Assembly (NCBI GenBank): GCA_023248615.1
Contig: JAHFEI010000157.1
Location: 1-5,414 of the forward strand
Source of the DNA: Nitrospinales bacterium
Lineage (GTDB): Bacteria; Nitrospinota_A; UBA7883; JACRGQ01
Direction of reading: 5' to 3'
DNA: 5,414 nucleotides
Numbering within the stretch: position 1 is the first letter of the stretch; each line of letters begins with the position of its first letter. The position numbers and the translations under genes were made by a program. The notes under the pieces are model-generated. The model was given only the letters and a program-made list of their open reading frames with translations. It searched no databases and was not told where the DNA came from. Positions 1 to 5,414 of this stretch are shown here, one piece after another.

Positions 1-1
1 C

Positions 2-1408
2 TTTGCCCGAAAATACAAACTCCCGATACGCAAGGTGATAGTGCCGGATGGGGAAGACCCCGCCACGCCGCCGGACGCCGCATATTCGGGGGATGGGATA
101 ATGCACGGTTCCGGCCTTTTCACAGGGATGAAGAACCGCGAAGCCATAGCAAAGATAAACGATATGCTACGCTCGAAAGGCGCAGGAGACCAGGCAATAA
201 CCTACCGCCTGCGCGATTGGGGCATTTCTCGCCAGCGATACTGGGGCGCTCCGATACCGATGTTGAACTGCCCAAAGTGCGGCTTCGTGCCGGTGCCGGA
301 AGAGCAACTTCCGGTGGTGTTGCCCACCGATGCCGACCTGCTGGAGGGGGGGCGCTCGCCGTTGCCGCACCTTTCCTCGTTCATGGATGTAAAATGCCCC
401 ACCTGCGGCTCGGACGCGAAACGGGAAACGGATACCATGGACACATTCATCTGCTCATCGTGGTACTACCACCGGTACACCTCGCCCAGGTGCGATAGCG
501 CACCGGCCCTGAAAGAAGAAATAGACTACTGGATGCCGGTGGACAAATATATCGGCGGCATAGAGCATGCCATACTGCACCTTTTGTATGCGCGTTTTTT
601 TAACAAGTTCTGCCGCGACCTGGGGATGCTAAGCGCAGACGAGCCGTTTAACAACCTGCTGACACAGGGAATGGTGATAAAAGACGGCGCCAAGATGAGC
701 AAGTCCAAAGGCAACGTAGTAGACCCGGATGACATCCTAAAACGCTACGGCGCAGATACCGCACGGCTGTTTATGCTGTTCGCTGCGCCGCCGGAGCGCG
801 ACCTGGAATGGGACGACAGCGGCATAGAAGGCTCTTACCGCTTTGCAACAAGGGTGTACCGGCTATACGCGAAATGGATACCGGAACTTAAAGACGCAAA
901 ACCGGAAGCGGACGGGGCGGATGTGGAACTGCGGCGCATGCACCATGTGACTATAAAAAGGTTTACTGCGGATATCCGGGACAGGACACATTTCAACACC
1001 GCAATAGCGGCGGGGATGGAACTGCTGAACTACCTTTCGGAATATGCACCGGCCAGCAACGCCGACAAGGCGGAGCTTCGCGCCACGCTGGTGGATTACC
1101 TCAAGCTCCTCCACCCTTTTATGCCCCACCTGACGCAGGAGCTCTACTCCGAATTCGGCTACAGCGAGTACCTGACCAACTCCAAATGGCCGGAGTATGT
1201 GGATGAGTACACGGCTTCCGGCATGCAGACCATCGTGGTACAGGTGCGCGGAAAACTTCGGGCTCGGTTGGATGTACCGGCTGGCACGGCGGAAGAGGAA
1301 TTGAAACGGATGGCGCTCTCGCACGAAAAGGTAGTGCAAGCCATAGGCGGCGACACCGTAAAAAAAATCATCGTCATACCTGGCCGCCTCATTAACATAG
1401 TGCATTGA
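2..1408 (+). CDS. leuS: Leucyl-tRNA synthetase, 3' part (5' end outside the window)
   Basis: Cytoplasmic class Ia aminoacyl-tRNA synthetase that charges tRNA-Leu with leucine using ATP. The frame is open from base 2, so the gene enters from the left edge. About 468 residues are visible, roughly the C-terminal 55% of a family usually 800-880 aa long; the HIGH motif and most of the CP1 editing domain are missing. The visible part begins at the end of CP1, then gives YRLRDWGISRQRYWG (class Ia return to the catalytic core). Two CxxC pairs at 269-280 and 395-406 resemble a zinc knuckle. RETDTMDTF, the SSWYY segment and IGGIEHAILHLLY follow, then KMSKS (692-706) in KMSKSKGNVVDPD. No leucine-specific insert lies before KMSKS, unlike E. 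coli LeuRS. The anticodon-binding helical domain and the small C-terminal domain (VRGKLRARLDVP to the PGRLINIV end) are intact. The stop is TGA. Identification is secure. Confidence 0.97.
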   Translation, partial: FARKYKLPIRKVIVPDGEDPATPPDAAYSGDGIMHGSGLFTGMKNREAIAKINDMLRSKGAGDQAITYRLRDWGISRQRYWGAPIPMLNCPKCGFVPVPEEQLPVVLPTDADLLEGGRSPLPHLSSFMDVKCPTCGSDAKRETDTMDTFICSSWYYHRYTSPRCDSAPALKEEIDYWMPVDKYIGGIEHAILHLLYARFFNKFCRDLGMLSADEPFNNLLTQGMVIKDGAKMSKSKGNVVDPDDILKRYGADTARLFMLFAAPPERDLEWDDSGIEGSYRFATRVYRLYAKWIPELKDAKPEADGADVELRRMHHVTIKRFTADIRDRTHFNTAIAAGMELLNYLSEYAPASNADKAELRATLVDYLKLLHPFMPHLTQELYSEFGYSEYLTNSKWPEYVDEYTASGMQTIVVQVRGKLRARLDVPAGTAEEELKRMALSHEKVVQAIGGDTVKKIIVIPGRLINIVH

Positions 1409-1409
1409 C

Positions 1410-1442
1410 ATATCCATGTGCCTCGTACAGGCACTCGGATAT
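1410..1442. repeat. Imperfect palindrome between leuS and the histidine kinase
   Basis: The two arms ATATCCATGTGCCT and AGGCACTCGGATAT are reverse complements at 12 of 14 positions and flank a 5-base centre CGTAC; the only mismatches are two adjacent positions. As RNA it would form a 6-bp inner stem, a 2x2 internal loop and a 6-bp outer stem. It starts two bases after the leuS stop codon. No T run follows (the next bases are AATGGGG), so it is not a standard intrinsic terminator in the + direction. It could be a 3'-end stabilising or weak terminator hairpin for leuS, or a binding site for a dimeric regulator over the kinase promoter; the right arm overlaps the TATAAT. The dyad is seen directly and its role is inferred. 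Confidence 0.6.
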
Positions 1443-1445
1443 AAT
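1440..1445 (+). promoter_or_regulatory. Possible -10 element (TATAAT) of the kinase-sirtuin unit
   Basis: This is an exact TATAAT, 58 bases before the kinase start codon, and would give a leader of about 50 nt. A perfect TTGACA occurs at 1405-1410, but the spacing is 29 bases, far from the usual 16-18. The hexamer at the right distance (TGTGCC, 1417-1422) is a poor -35. No TGn extended -10 is present. If real, the promoter would need an activator or an alternative contact. It could also be a chance match. Confidence 0.3.
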
Positions 1446-1488
1446 GGGGCAGGGAGTCCTTATTTATGCCTATGGTAGAAACTGTTTT

Positions 1489-1496
1489 AAAGGAAG
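1489..1496 (+). promoter_or_regulatory. Ribosome binding site that fixes the kinase start
   Basis: AAAGGAAG lies 7 bases before the ATG at 1504, which is ideal Shine-Dalgarno spacing. The reading frame is open upstream as far as a TTG at 1405 and also has an ATG at 1444. Neither has a Shine-Dalgarno sequence, and the ATG at 1444 overlaps the TATAAT. The 1504 start also places the protein directly at the beginning of its PAS domain. Confidence 0.75.
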
Positions 1497-1503
1497 TGGC
1501 GAG

Positions 1504-3231
1504 ATGATTCCAATTGAGTCCAAGGGCGACTTGAAAAAATATTTCGATTCGATTCCAGACCAGATAATTGTTTTGGACGGCGCATTGGATGTGCAAATCG
1601 TGAATGAAGCGGCGGATCGGCATGCGGGAGACGGGATTATAGAAGGCCGCCCGCTGGATGCCGCCTTCATGAAAAGTAAATATGGGGAGGGGATAGCGCG
1701 CCTTTTCACCGCAATTGGAGCGGCTAGGGACAGCGGGACTCAAGACCGGTTCGAGATACAGTGCGAGTGTACGCCTGAAGGCAGGCCTTTCTCCGGCTTT
1801 GAAGTCTCGGTACACCGCCTGGGGAAAGACTGCGGAGAGGGCGTAGTAATACACATGCATGACATAACCATGCGGTGCAAAACACGGCGCGACATGGATC
1901 GCCAGAACAAGTATCTTGCCGAAATGGTGCGGATTAACCACACGATAATCGAGATAATGTCGGCGCTACAGATAGGAGAAACGCTGGATGAGATATTTGA
2001 GATAGTCTTCAGCGAACTGGCAAAAGTAATCCCGTACGACCGCATTGGCCTTTCCCTGCTGGATGAAACGGGAGAGCAGATATCGGTGGTTAAGGCAAAG
2101 TCCGGCAACCCCATCAAATTGGACAAGGGATTCTCCTGCAAGCTTGAATACACAACACTGGGAAAAGTTTTGGACAAAACCCAATCGATAAGCAACGACC
2201 TGATGCTTGTGGAAGGCGGAAAAAAGAGGATAATTTTCGACCTGGAAAAATACGTCGCCGCCTCCGGGCGGATGACGCCATACAACAAACAGTTGCTCGC
2301 AGAGGGGGTTCGATCCAGCATAGCCGTACCGCTGTATGTCGCCGGGCGGCCCACAGCGCTCATCTTCTTTTCATCCCGCCAGCCGAACGTGTACACACGC
2401 AGGCATCTCGGAGAAGATTACGACACATGTATGCACCTGCTGGATTCCGTGCAGGCCCAGCTGGCTTTGGCCCTTGAAAAAGGCATTACCATCTCGCACC
2501 TCCAGGAAACCAACCAACGGCTGAAGGAACTTATCTCCATGAAGGACGATTTCCTTTCCATAGCCTCGCACGACCTGCGCTCCCCGCTTACCACCATAAT
2601 AGGTTTTGCCAGGCTACTACTGGATAAAACCCAAGTGACCGACATGCAGCACAGGTCGCTGGACATAATGGCGAATTCCGCCGGGCACCTTTTAATACTG
2701 GTGGACGACATGCTGGCGCTGGCCAAGGCCAACTCCGGCAAGATGGAACTAAACCTGGAGCGGGTGAACGTAAGGGAGGTACTGGAGCAAAGCCTAGCCG
2801 CAATGTCATTCAACGCGCAAAACAAAAACATCAACATAGTGCGCGAAGAGGCGCAATGCTACGACATGATGCTAGACCGCTCGAAAATATTCCAGGTATT
2901 CAACAACCTGATAGGCAACGCGATAAAGTTCTCGCCGGATGGCGGAACGCTTGTAATCCGGGAGTCGGTAGCGGAAAGCCAATACGGATTTAGCGTTACG
3001 GATAGTGGCGCGGGCATCTCGGAAGCAGACCAGGAAAAGCTTTTCGGGAAGTTTGTCCAGGTAGGAAACGACCTCGCCACCAATGAGAAGGGAAGCGGGC
3101 TGGGACTCTTGATCTGCAAAATGATTGTGGAAAAGCATGGCGGCTCCATCGGCGTACAAAGTGCGCCGGGACAAGGTTCCACCTTCCACTTCACCATCCC
3201 CTTAAAAAAACCGGATGACCCAAGACCTTGA
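1504..3231 (+). CDS. Cytoplasmic PAS-GAF sensor histidine kinase
   Basis: A 575-aa two-component sensor kinase that would autophosphorylate a histidine and pass the phosphate to a response regulator. Domains in order: PAS (about residues 11-130, starting YFDSIPDQIIVLD and ending HMHDITMR); GAF (about 145-325, with GVRSSIAVPLY near 268-278); a short helical linker; HisKA (about 344-410) with the phospho-acceptor H356 in SHDLRSPL; and a HATPase domain with N-box FNNLIGNAIKFS (466-477), G1 box DSGAGI (500-505), F-box KLFGKF (512-517) and G2 box GSGLGL (530-535). All catalytic boxes look intact. No hydrophobic membrane segment or signal peptide is present, so it should sense an intracellular cue; the ligand cannot be told from sequence. 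No receiver domain or response-regulator gene lies alongside, so the partner is unknown. The downstream sirtuin overlaps its last 17 bp. It is not close enough to a named kinase for a gene symbol. Confidence 0.93.
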   Translation: MIPIESKGDLKKYFDSIPDQIIVLDGALDVQIVNEAADRHAGDGIIEGRPLDAAFMKSKYGEGIARLFTAIGAARDSGTQDRFEIQCECTPEGRPFSGFEVSVHRLGKDCGEGVVIHMHDITMRCKTRRDMDRQNKYLAEMVRINHTIIEIMSALQIGETLDEIFEIVFSELAKVIPYDRIGLSLLDETGEQISVVKAKSGNPIKLDKGFSCKLEYTTLGKVLDKTQSISNDLMLVEGGKKRIIFDLEKYVAASGRMTPYNKQLLAEGVRSSIAVPLYVAGRPTALIFFSSRQPNVYTRRHLGEDYDTCMHLLDSVQAQLALALEKGITISHLQETNQRLKELISMKDDFLSIASHDLRSPLTTIIGFARLLLDKTQVTDMQHRSLDIMANSAGHLLILVDDMLALAKANSGKMELNLERVNVREVLEQSLAAMSFNAQNKNINIVREEAQCYDMMLDRSKIFQVFNNLIGNAIKFSPDGGTLVIRESVAESQYGFSVTDSGAGISEADQEKLFGKFVQVGNDLATNEKGSGLGLLICKMIVEKHGGSIGVQSAPGQGSTFHFTIPLKKPDDPRP

Positions 3232-3934
3232 TGTCGCCAAAAAACGGCTGGCGGTCGCGCATCGCGTAACCGTGCTGACCGGCGCAGGCGTTTCCGCCGA
3301 AAGCGGCGTTCCCACTTTTCGCGGTGCCGAAGGGCTGTGGCGCAATTTCCGGCCAGAGGAGCTGGCAACACCACAAGCCTTTGCAAACGACCCAAAACTG
3401 GTGTGGGATTGGTACGACTGGCGGCGTGGGCTTATTGCGCCGCTAAACCCGAACCCGGGACATGTTGCCATTGCGAAAATGGAGGGACAGTTCCCGGAAT
3501 TTTTACTGGTCACCCAAAACGTGGACGGGCTACACCGCCTAGCGGGAAATAAAAAGATTGCGGAACTGCACGGCAATATCTGGTTCACACGTTGCACTGA
3601 CGAAGGCACCATCGCGGAAAATCGGCAAGTGCCGATGCCAGAAATCCCGCCGCGGTGCCGGTGTGGGGCGCTACTGCGGCCACATATCGTCTGGTTCGGC
3701 GAATCGCTGGATTATGATGTGTTCCAATCCGTACTAAGTGCATGCCGCGCCTGCGATGTGCTGGTTGTGGCGGGTACCTCATCGGTAGTGCATCCCGCCG
3801 CGTCGCTGGCGGGAATGGCCAAGGATTCCGGAGCCTTCGTGATAGAGGTGAACCCGGAGGAAACCCCGATTACGGATTTTGTGGACGTACACCTGCGCGG
3901 CAAATCCGGCGAGATGTTGCCGTTGCTTATCTGA
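3215..3934 (+). CDS. Sirtuin-family NAD-dependent protein deacylase (CobB-like)
   Basis: A 239-aa sirtuin, the usual size of compact bacterial CobB-type enzymes, which remove acyl groups from protein lysines while consuming NAD and releasing O-acyl-ADP-ribose and nicotinamide. Visible motifs: NAD-binding GAGVSAESGVPTFRG (23-37); TQNVDGLH (100-107); catalytic H119 in ELHGN; IVWFGE (158-163); VVAGTSS (184-190); and VIEVNPEETP (209-218). Y67 and R70 form the YxxR pair that in SIRT5/CobB class III sirtuins recognises succinyl or malonyl groups, so desuccinylase activity is plausible. The zinc module shows only three of the usual four cysteines (C127, C148, C150); the second of the first pair is replaced (CTDE). 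The ATG lies inside the end of the kinase gene, with no Shine-Dalgarno before it (TTAAAAAAACCGG), which implies translational coupling. A terminator hairpin begins at its stop codon. Family assignment is secure; acyl preference is inferred. Confidence 0.93.
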   Translation: MTQDLDVAKKRLAVAHRVTVLTGAGVSAESGVPTFRGAEGLWRNFRPEELATPQAFANDPKLVWDWYDWRRGLIAPLNPNPGHVAIAKMEGQFPEFLLVTQNVDGLHRLAGNKKIAELHGNIWFTRCTDEGTIAENRQVPMPEIPPRCRCGALLRPHIVWFGESLDYDVFQSVLSACRACDVLVVAGTSSVVHPAASLAGMAKDSGAFVIEVNPEETPITDFVDVHLRGKSGEMLPLLI

Positions 3935-3976
3935 GCCTTTATCGTGAGGCGACTTACTTGCTCAGGCTCAGTTTTT
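3931..3976 (+). terminator. Rho-independent-type terminator after the sirtuin
   Basis: CTGAGCC (3931-3937) pairs perfectly with GGCTCAG (3965-3971), followed at once by TTTTT (3972-3976). The 27-base loop is long but can fold further, for example TGAG (3945-3948) with CTCA (3961-3964). The 5' arm includes the sirtuin stop codon. The 3' arm and T run lie within the final codons of the convergent ABC ATPase gene. There is no matching T run for the - strand, so it acts in one direction only. Confidence 0.6.
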
Positions 3977-5258
3977 CCGTATCGTCGTCGTAGGTAAAGA
4001 GGTTGCCATACCTTCCCCAGCGTATTATGGAGTCGAATGTTTTTTCAAAATCCTCAAACGGCATGCTGAATATTATGATGTCCATGACAGTTTCCTTTTC
4101 CAGTTCGCCGTCTTCCTTTTTTTCTATCAGGTCAATAATCTTGCGGAACAGGTTCAGCTTCAAGAGCTGTTCGCGCCATATGCCCTTTCGCGCCTCCGGG
4201 CTGGCCTTGACGAAACGGATGCCATCGGATTCCAGCACCACCTGCCGTTTTGGGGTATCCACCAAGTCCAGCATTTCCGCCGCCTTTACGACTTTGATGA
4301 TTTCGCCGAATTCGCGGTGCGTATCCGAGGCTATCTGGAAGACATCGGCCCTTCCGCCACGCGCATCCAGATATTCGATAAGGCCTACAATTTCGCTGGC
4401 AGACGTATCCGGCAACGGCTCTATAACGGTGGCGGAGGGAGCCACGGCGGCGGGAGCCGGGGCGGCGTCCGGCATTTCGTGCCCTGTAATGATTTCGTGG
4501 AGCGTATCCACCAGCCGCAGGAATTCGAAGGAGCGATAATCGCGCGGGCGGGGAAGCGGGTTTTCCATTACCGTCCTTATCCGGCCCGGGTTGGCGGAGA
4601 GTACCACTATCCTGTCCGCCATATAAACCACTTCCTTGATGTCGTGGCTGACCATCAGGATGGAACTGGGGTTGCGGTCGGACATCGCCCATATGTCCAG
4701 CACTTCCGCCCGTAAACTTTCCGCAGTCAACGCATCCACCTGGCTAAACGGCTCATCCATGAAAAGTATTTCCGGGTTTACCGCAATAGCGCGCGCTATG
4801 CCCACACGCTGTTTCATCCCGCCGGAAAGCTCGCGAGGGTACGCATCGCCAAAACCAAGCAGGCCGACAAGCTTTAGCACCTCCTGCGACCTTTGCCGTA
4901 TCACGTCGTCCGGCAATCCACGCGCCTTAAGCACCGCCTCCACATTCTCCGAAACTGTCATCCACGGGTAGAGCGCAAAGCTTTGGAACACTATGGCGAC
5001 ACCGGTATTCAGCCCGCGCAACGGCTTATCGTGATAGAAAATTTCGCCGGACGACGGTTTTACCAGTCCCGCCAGCACGCGCAGTATGGTGGACTTGCCG
5101 CAACCGGATGGGCCGAGCAACGCCATCACCTCGCGCGGCCTTATGGAGAGGTGGATATCATCCAGGACGCTGAGCTTTTGGTCGTTCGGGCGATCAAAAC
5201 TGTGGTTTACGTTGCGCGCCTCGCACAGCACGTTCGATGCGATATTATCTACAGCCAT
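3954..5258 (-). CDS. NitT/TauT-type ABC transporter ATP-binding protein with C-terminal AAA-associated domain
   Basis: A 434-aa ATPase that powers an ABC importer of the nitrate/sulfonate/taurine/bicarbonate class at the inner face of the cytoplasmic membrane. The ABC domain covers about residues 10-255: Walker A GPSGCGKST (49-57), Q-loop Q92 in FQSFALYPWMTV, signature LSGGMKQR (144-151), Walker B ILFMDEP (164-170) with catalytic E169, and switch H205 in VSHD. The D-loop region reads SQVDALTAE, a form typical of this subfamily. A Pro/Ala-rich linker (about 262-285) leads to an extra domain of about 145 residues (286-430) with the pattern EIVGLIEYLDARGGRADV, ARKGIWREQLL and RWGRYGNLFTYD. This matches the AAA-associated C-terminal domain found in these ATPases, whose function is not well defined. 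Plain SsuB/TauB proteins, at about 250-270 aa, lack it. The gene follows the permease by 19 bp. The substrate cannot be told from this protein. Confidence 0.93.
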   Translation of the reverse strand: MAVDNIASNVLCEARNVNHSFDRPNDQKLSVLDDIHLSIRPREVMALLGPSGCGKSTILRVLAGLVKPSSGEIFYHDKPLRGLNTGVAIVFQSFALYPWMTVSENVEAVLKARGLPDDVIRQRSQEVLKLVGLLGFGDAYPRELSGGMKQRVGIARAIAVNPEILFMDEPFSQVDALTAESLRAEVLDIWAMSDRNPSSILMVSHDIKEVVYMADRIVVLSANPGRIRTVMENPLPRPRDYRSFEFLRLVDTLHEIITGHEMPDAAPAPAAVAPSATVIEPLPDTSASEIVGLIEYLDARGGRADVFQIASDTHREFGEIIKVVKAAEMLDLVDTPKRQVVLESDGIRFVKASPEARKGIWREQLLKLNLFRKIIDLIEKKEDGELEKETVMDIIIFSMPFEDFEKTFDSIIRWGRYGNLFTYDDDTEKLSLSK

Positions 5259-5271
5259 AGGTTAAATCATA

Positions 5272-5275
5272 CTCC
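5272..5275 (-). promoter_or_regulatory. Weak, distant Shine-Dalgarno for the ABC ATPase
   Basis: On the - strand, GGAG lies 13 bases before the ATG at 5258-5256, longer than the usual 5-9. Nothing better is closer (ATTTAACCT). The short distance from the permease stop codon (19 bp) suggests translation is partly coupled to that gene. Confidence 0.35.
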
Positions 5276-5277
5276 GT

Positions 5278-5414
5278 CTACCTGTTTATGGAAAATCGTT
5301 CCTGCGCTATTGCGTACAGCCGTTGCCAAAGGGTGCGGTTTATCAGCACCACCACGGATGACATGACAAGAATGGAAGCGGCAAGGCGCGGGAAGTCGGC
5401 CTGCTCCGCAGCGG
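5278..5414 (-). CDS. ABC transporter permease, C-terminal end only (NitT/TauT type)
   Basis: This frame is open from the right edge and encodes 44 residues ending in TAG (5280-5278). The translation starts AAEQADFPRLAASILVMS and continues with SVVVLINRTLWQRLYAIAQE, then ends RFSINR. It shows one hydrophobic segment (about residues 11-25 of the fragment), followed by a basic, aromatic tail with the NRxxWxxLY pattern. That tail resembles the C-termini of permeases encoded next to ATPases with the AAA-associated domain, which are often fused double permeases. Its place just upstream of the ATPase, on the same strand and 19 bp away, supports an operon. Most of the protein is outside the window, so length and substrate are unknown. 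Confidence 0.8.
   Translation of the reverse strand, partial: AAEQADFPRLAASILVMSSVVVLINRTLWQRLYAIAQERFSINR

Noticed and set aside
863..1417. - strand reading frame (184 codons) inside leuS
   Set aside because: It is the antisense shadow of the conserved LeuRS C-terminal region, with no family resemblance.
1410..1442. Calling the palindrome the intrinsic terminator of leuS
   Set aside because: No T run follows the stem on the + strand; the next bases are AATGGGG.
1405..1503. Longer kinase start at TTG 1405 or ATG 1444
   Set aside because: Neither has a Shine-Dalgarno sequence. The added residues do not look like a domain or signal peptide, and the ATG at 1504 has an ideal AAAGGAAG at 7 bases.
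1159..1941. Long - strand reading frame (260 codons) across the end of leuS and the start of the kinase
   Set aside because: It lies antisense to two well-supported genes, has no recognisable domain and a patchwork composition, and no ribosome binding site argues for it.
1740..2396. - strand reading frame (218 codons) inside the kinase
   Set aside because: It is a serine-rich antisense shadow of the PAS-GAF coding region.
4003..4539. + strand reading frame (178 codons) opposite the ABC ATPase
   Set aside because: It is a Ser/Arg-rich shadow of the AAA-associated domain coding region, with no motif or ribosome binding site.
5262..5270. Start-stop mini-ORF ATG ATT TAA on the - strand between the permease and ATPase genes
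   Set aside because: It has only two codons, and the GGAG is too close to its ATG. It is more likely chance sequence in a 19-bp gap.

Overview
The window is a slice of a bacterial chromosome of moderately high GC content. Ile codons are often ATA. No mobile elements, tRNAs, rRNAs or CRISPR arrays are visible. The gene set suggests a Gram-negative-type environmental bacterium, for example within Deltaproteobacteria, Nitrospirota or Nitrospinota. It consists of a LeuRS without a leucine-specific insert, a soluble PAS-GAF histidine kinase, a small CobB-like sirtuin, and a NitT/TauT-type ABC system whose ATPase carries a C-terminal AAA-associated domain. The taxonomic placement is a low-confidence guess.

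Left part, + strand: the 3' half of leuS (leucyl-tRNA synthetase) enters from the left edge and ends at 1408. A 95-bp gap follows. It holds a strong imperfect palindrome (1410-1442), a consensus-like TATAAT overlapping the palindrome's right arm, and a good ribosome binding site. Next come a 575-aa cytoplasmic sensor histidine kinase (1504-3231) and, overlapping its end by 17 bp, a 239-aa sirtuin-family NAD-dependent deacylase (3215-3934). The overlap and the lack of a Shine-Dalgarno sequence before the sirtuin imply translational coupling. A hairpin followed by five Ts (3931-3976) ends this transcription unit.

Right part, - strand: an ABC transporter operon converges on the sirtuin. The C-terminal 44 residues of the permease (5278-5414) enter from the right edge. 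After 19 bp comes the 434-aa ATPase (3954-5258), with all the standard ABC motifs plus the AAA-associated C-terminal domain typical of nitrate/sulfonate/bicarbonate-type transporters. The sirtuin terminator's 3' arm lies inside the last codons of this ATPase gene.

Functionally, the window joins a housekeeping gene to a possible kinase-deacylase signalling pair and an unrelated convergent uptake operon. No clearly new system is evident. The most interesting local features are the palindrome between leuS and the kinase, and the kinase-sirtuin junction, which contains an A7 run in slippery register.
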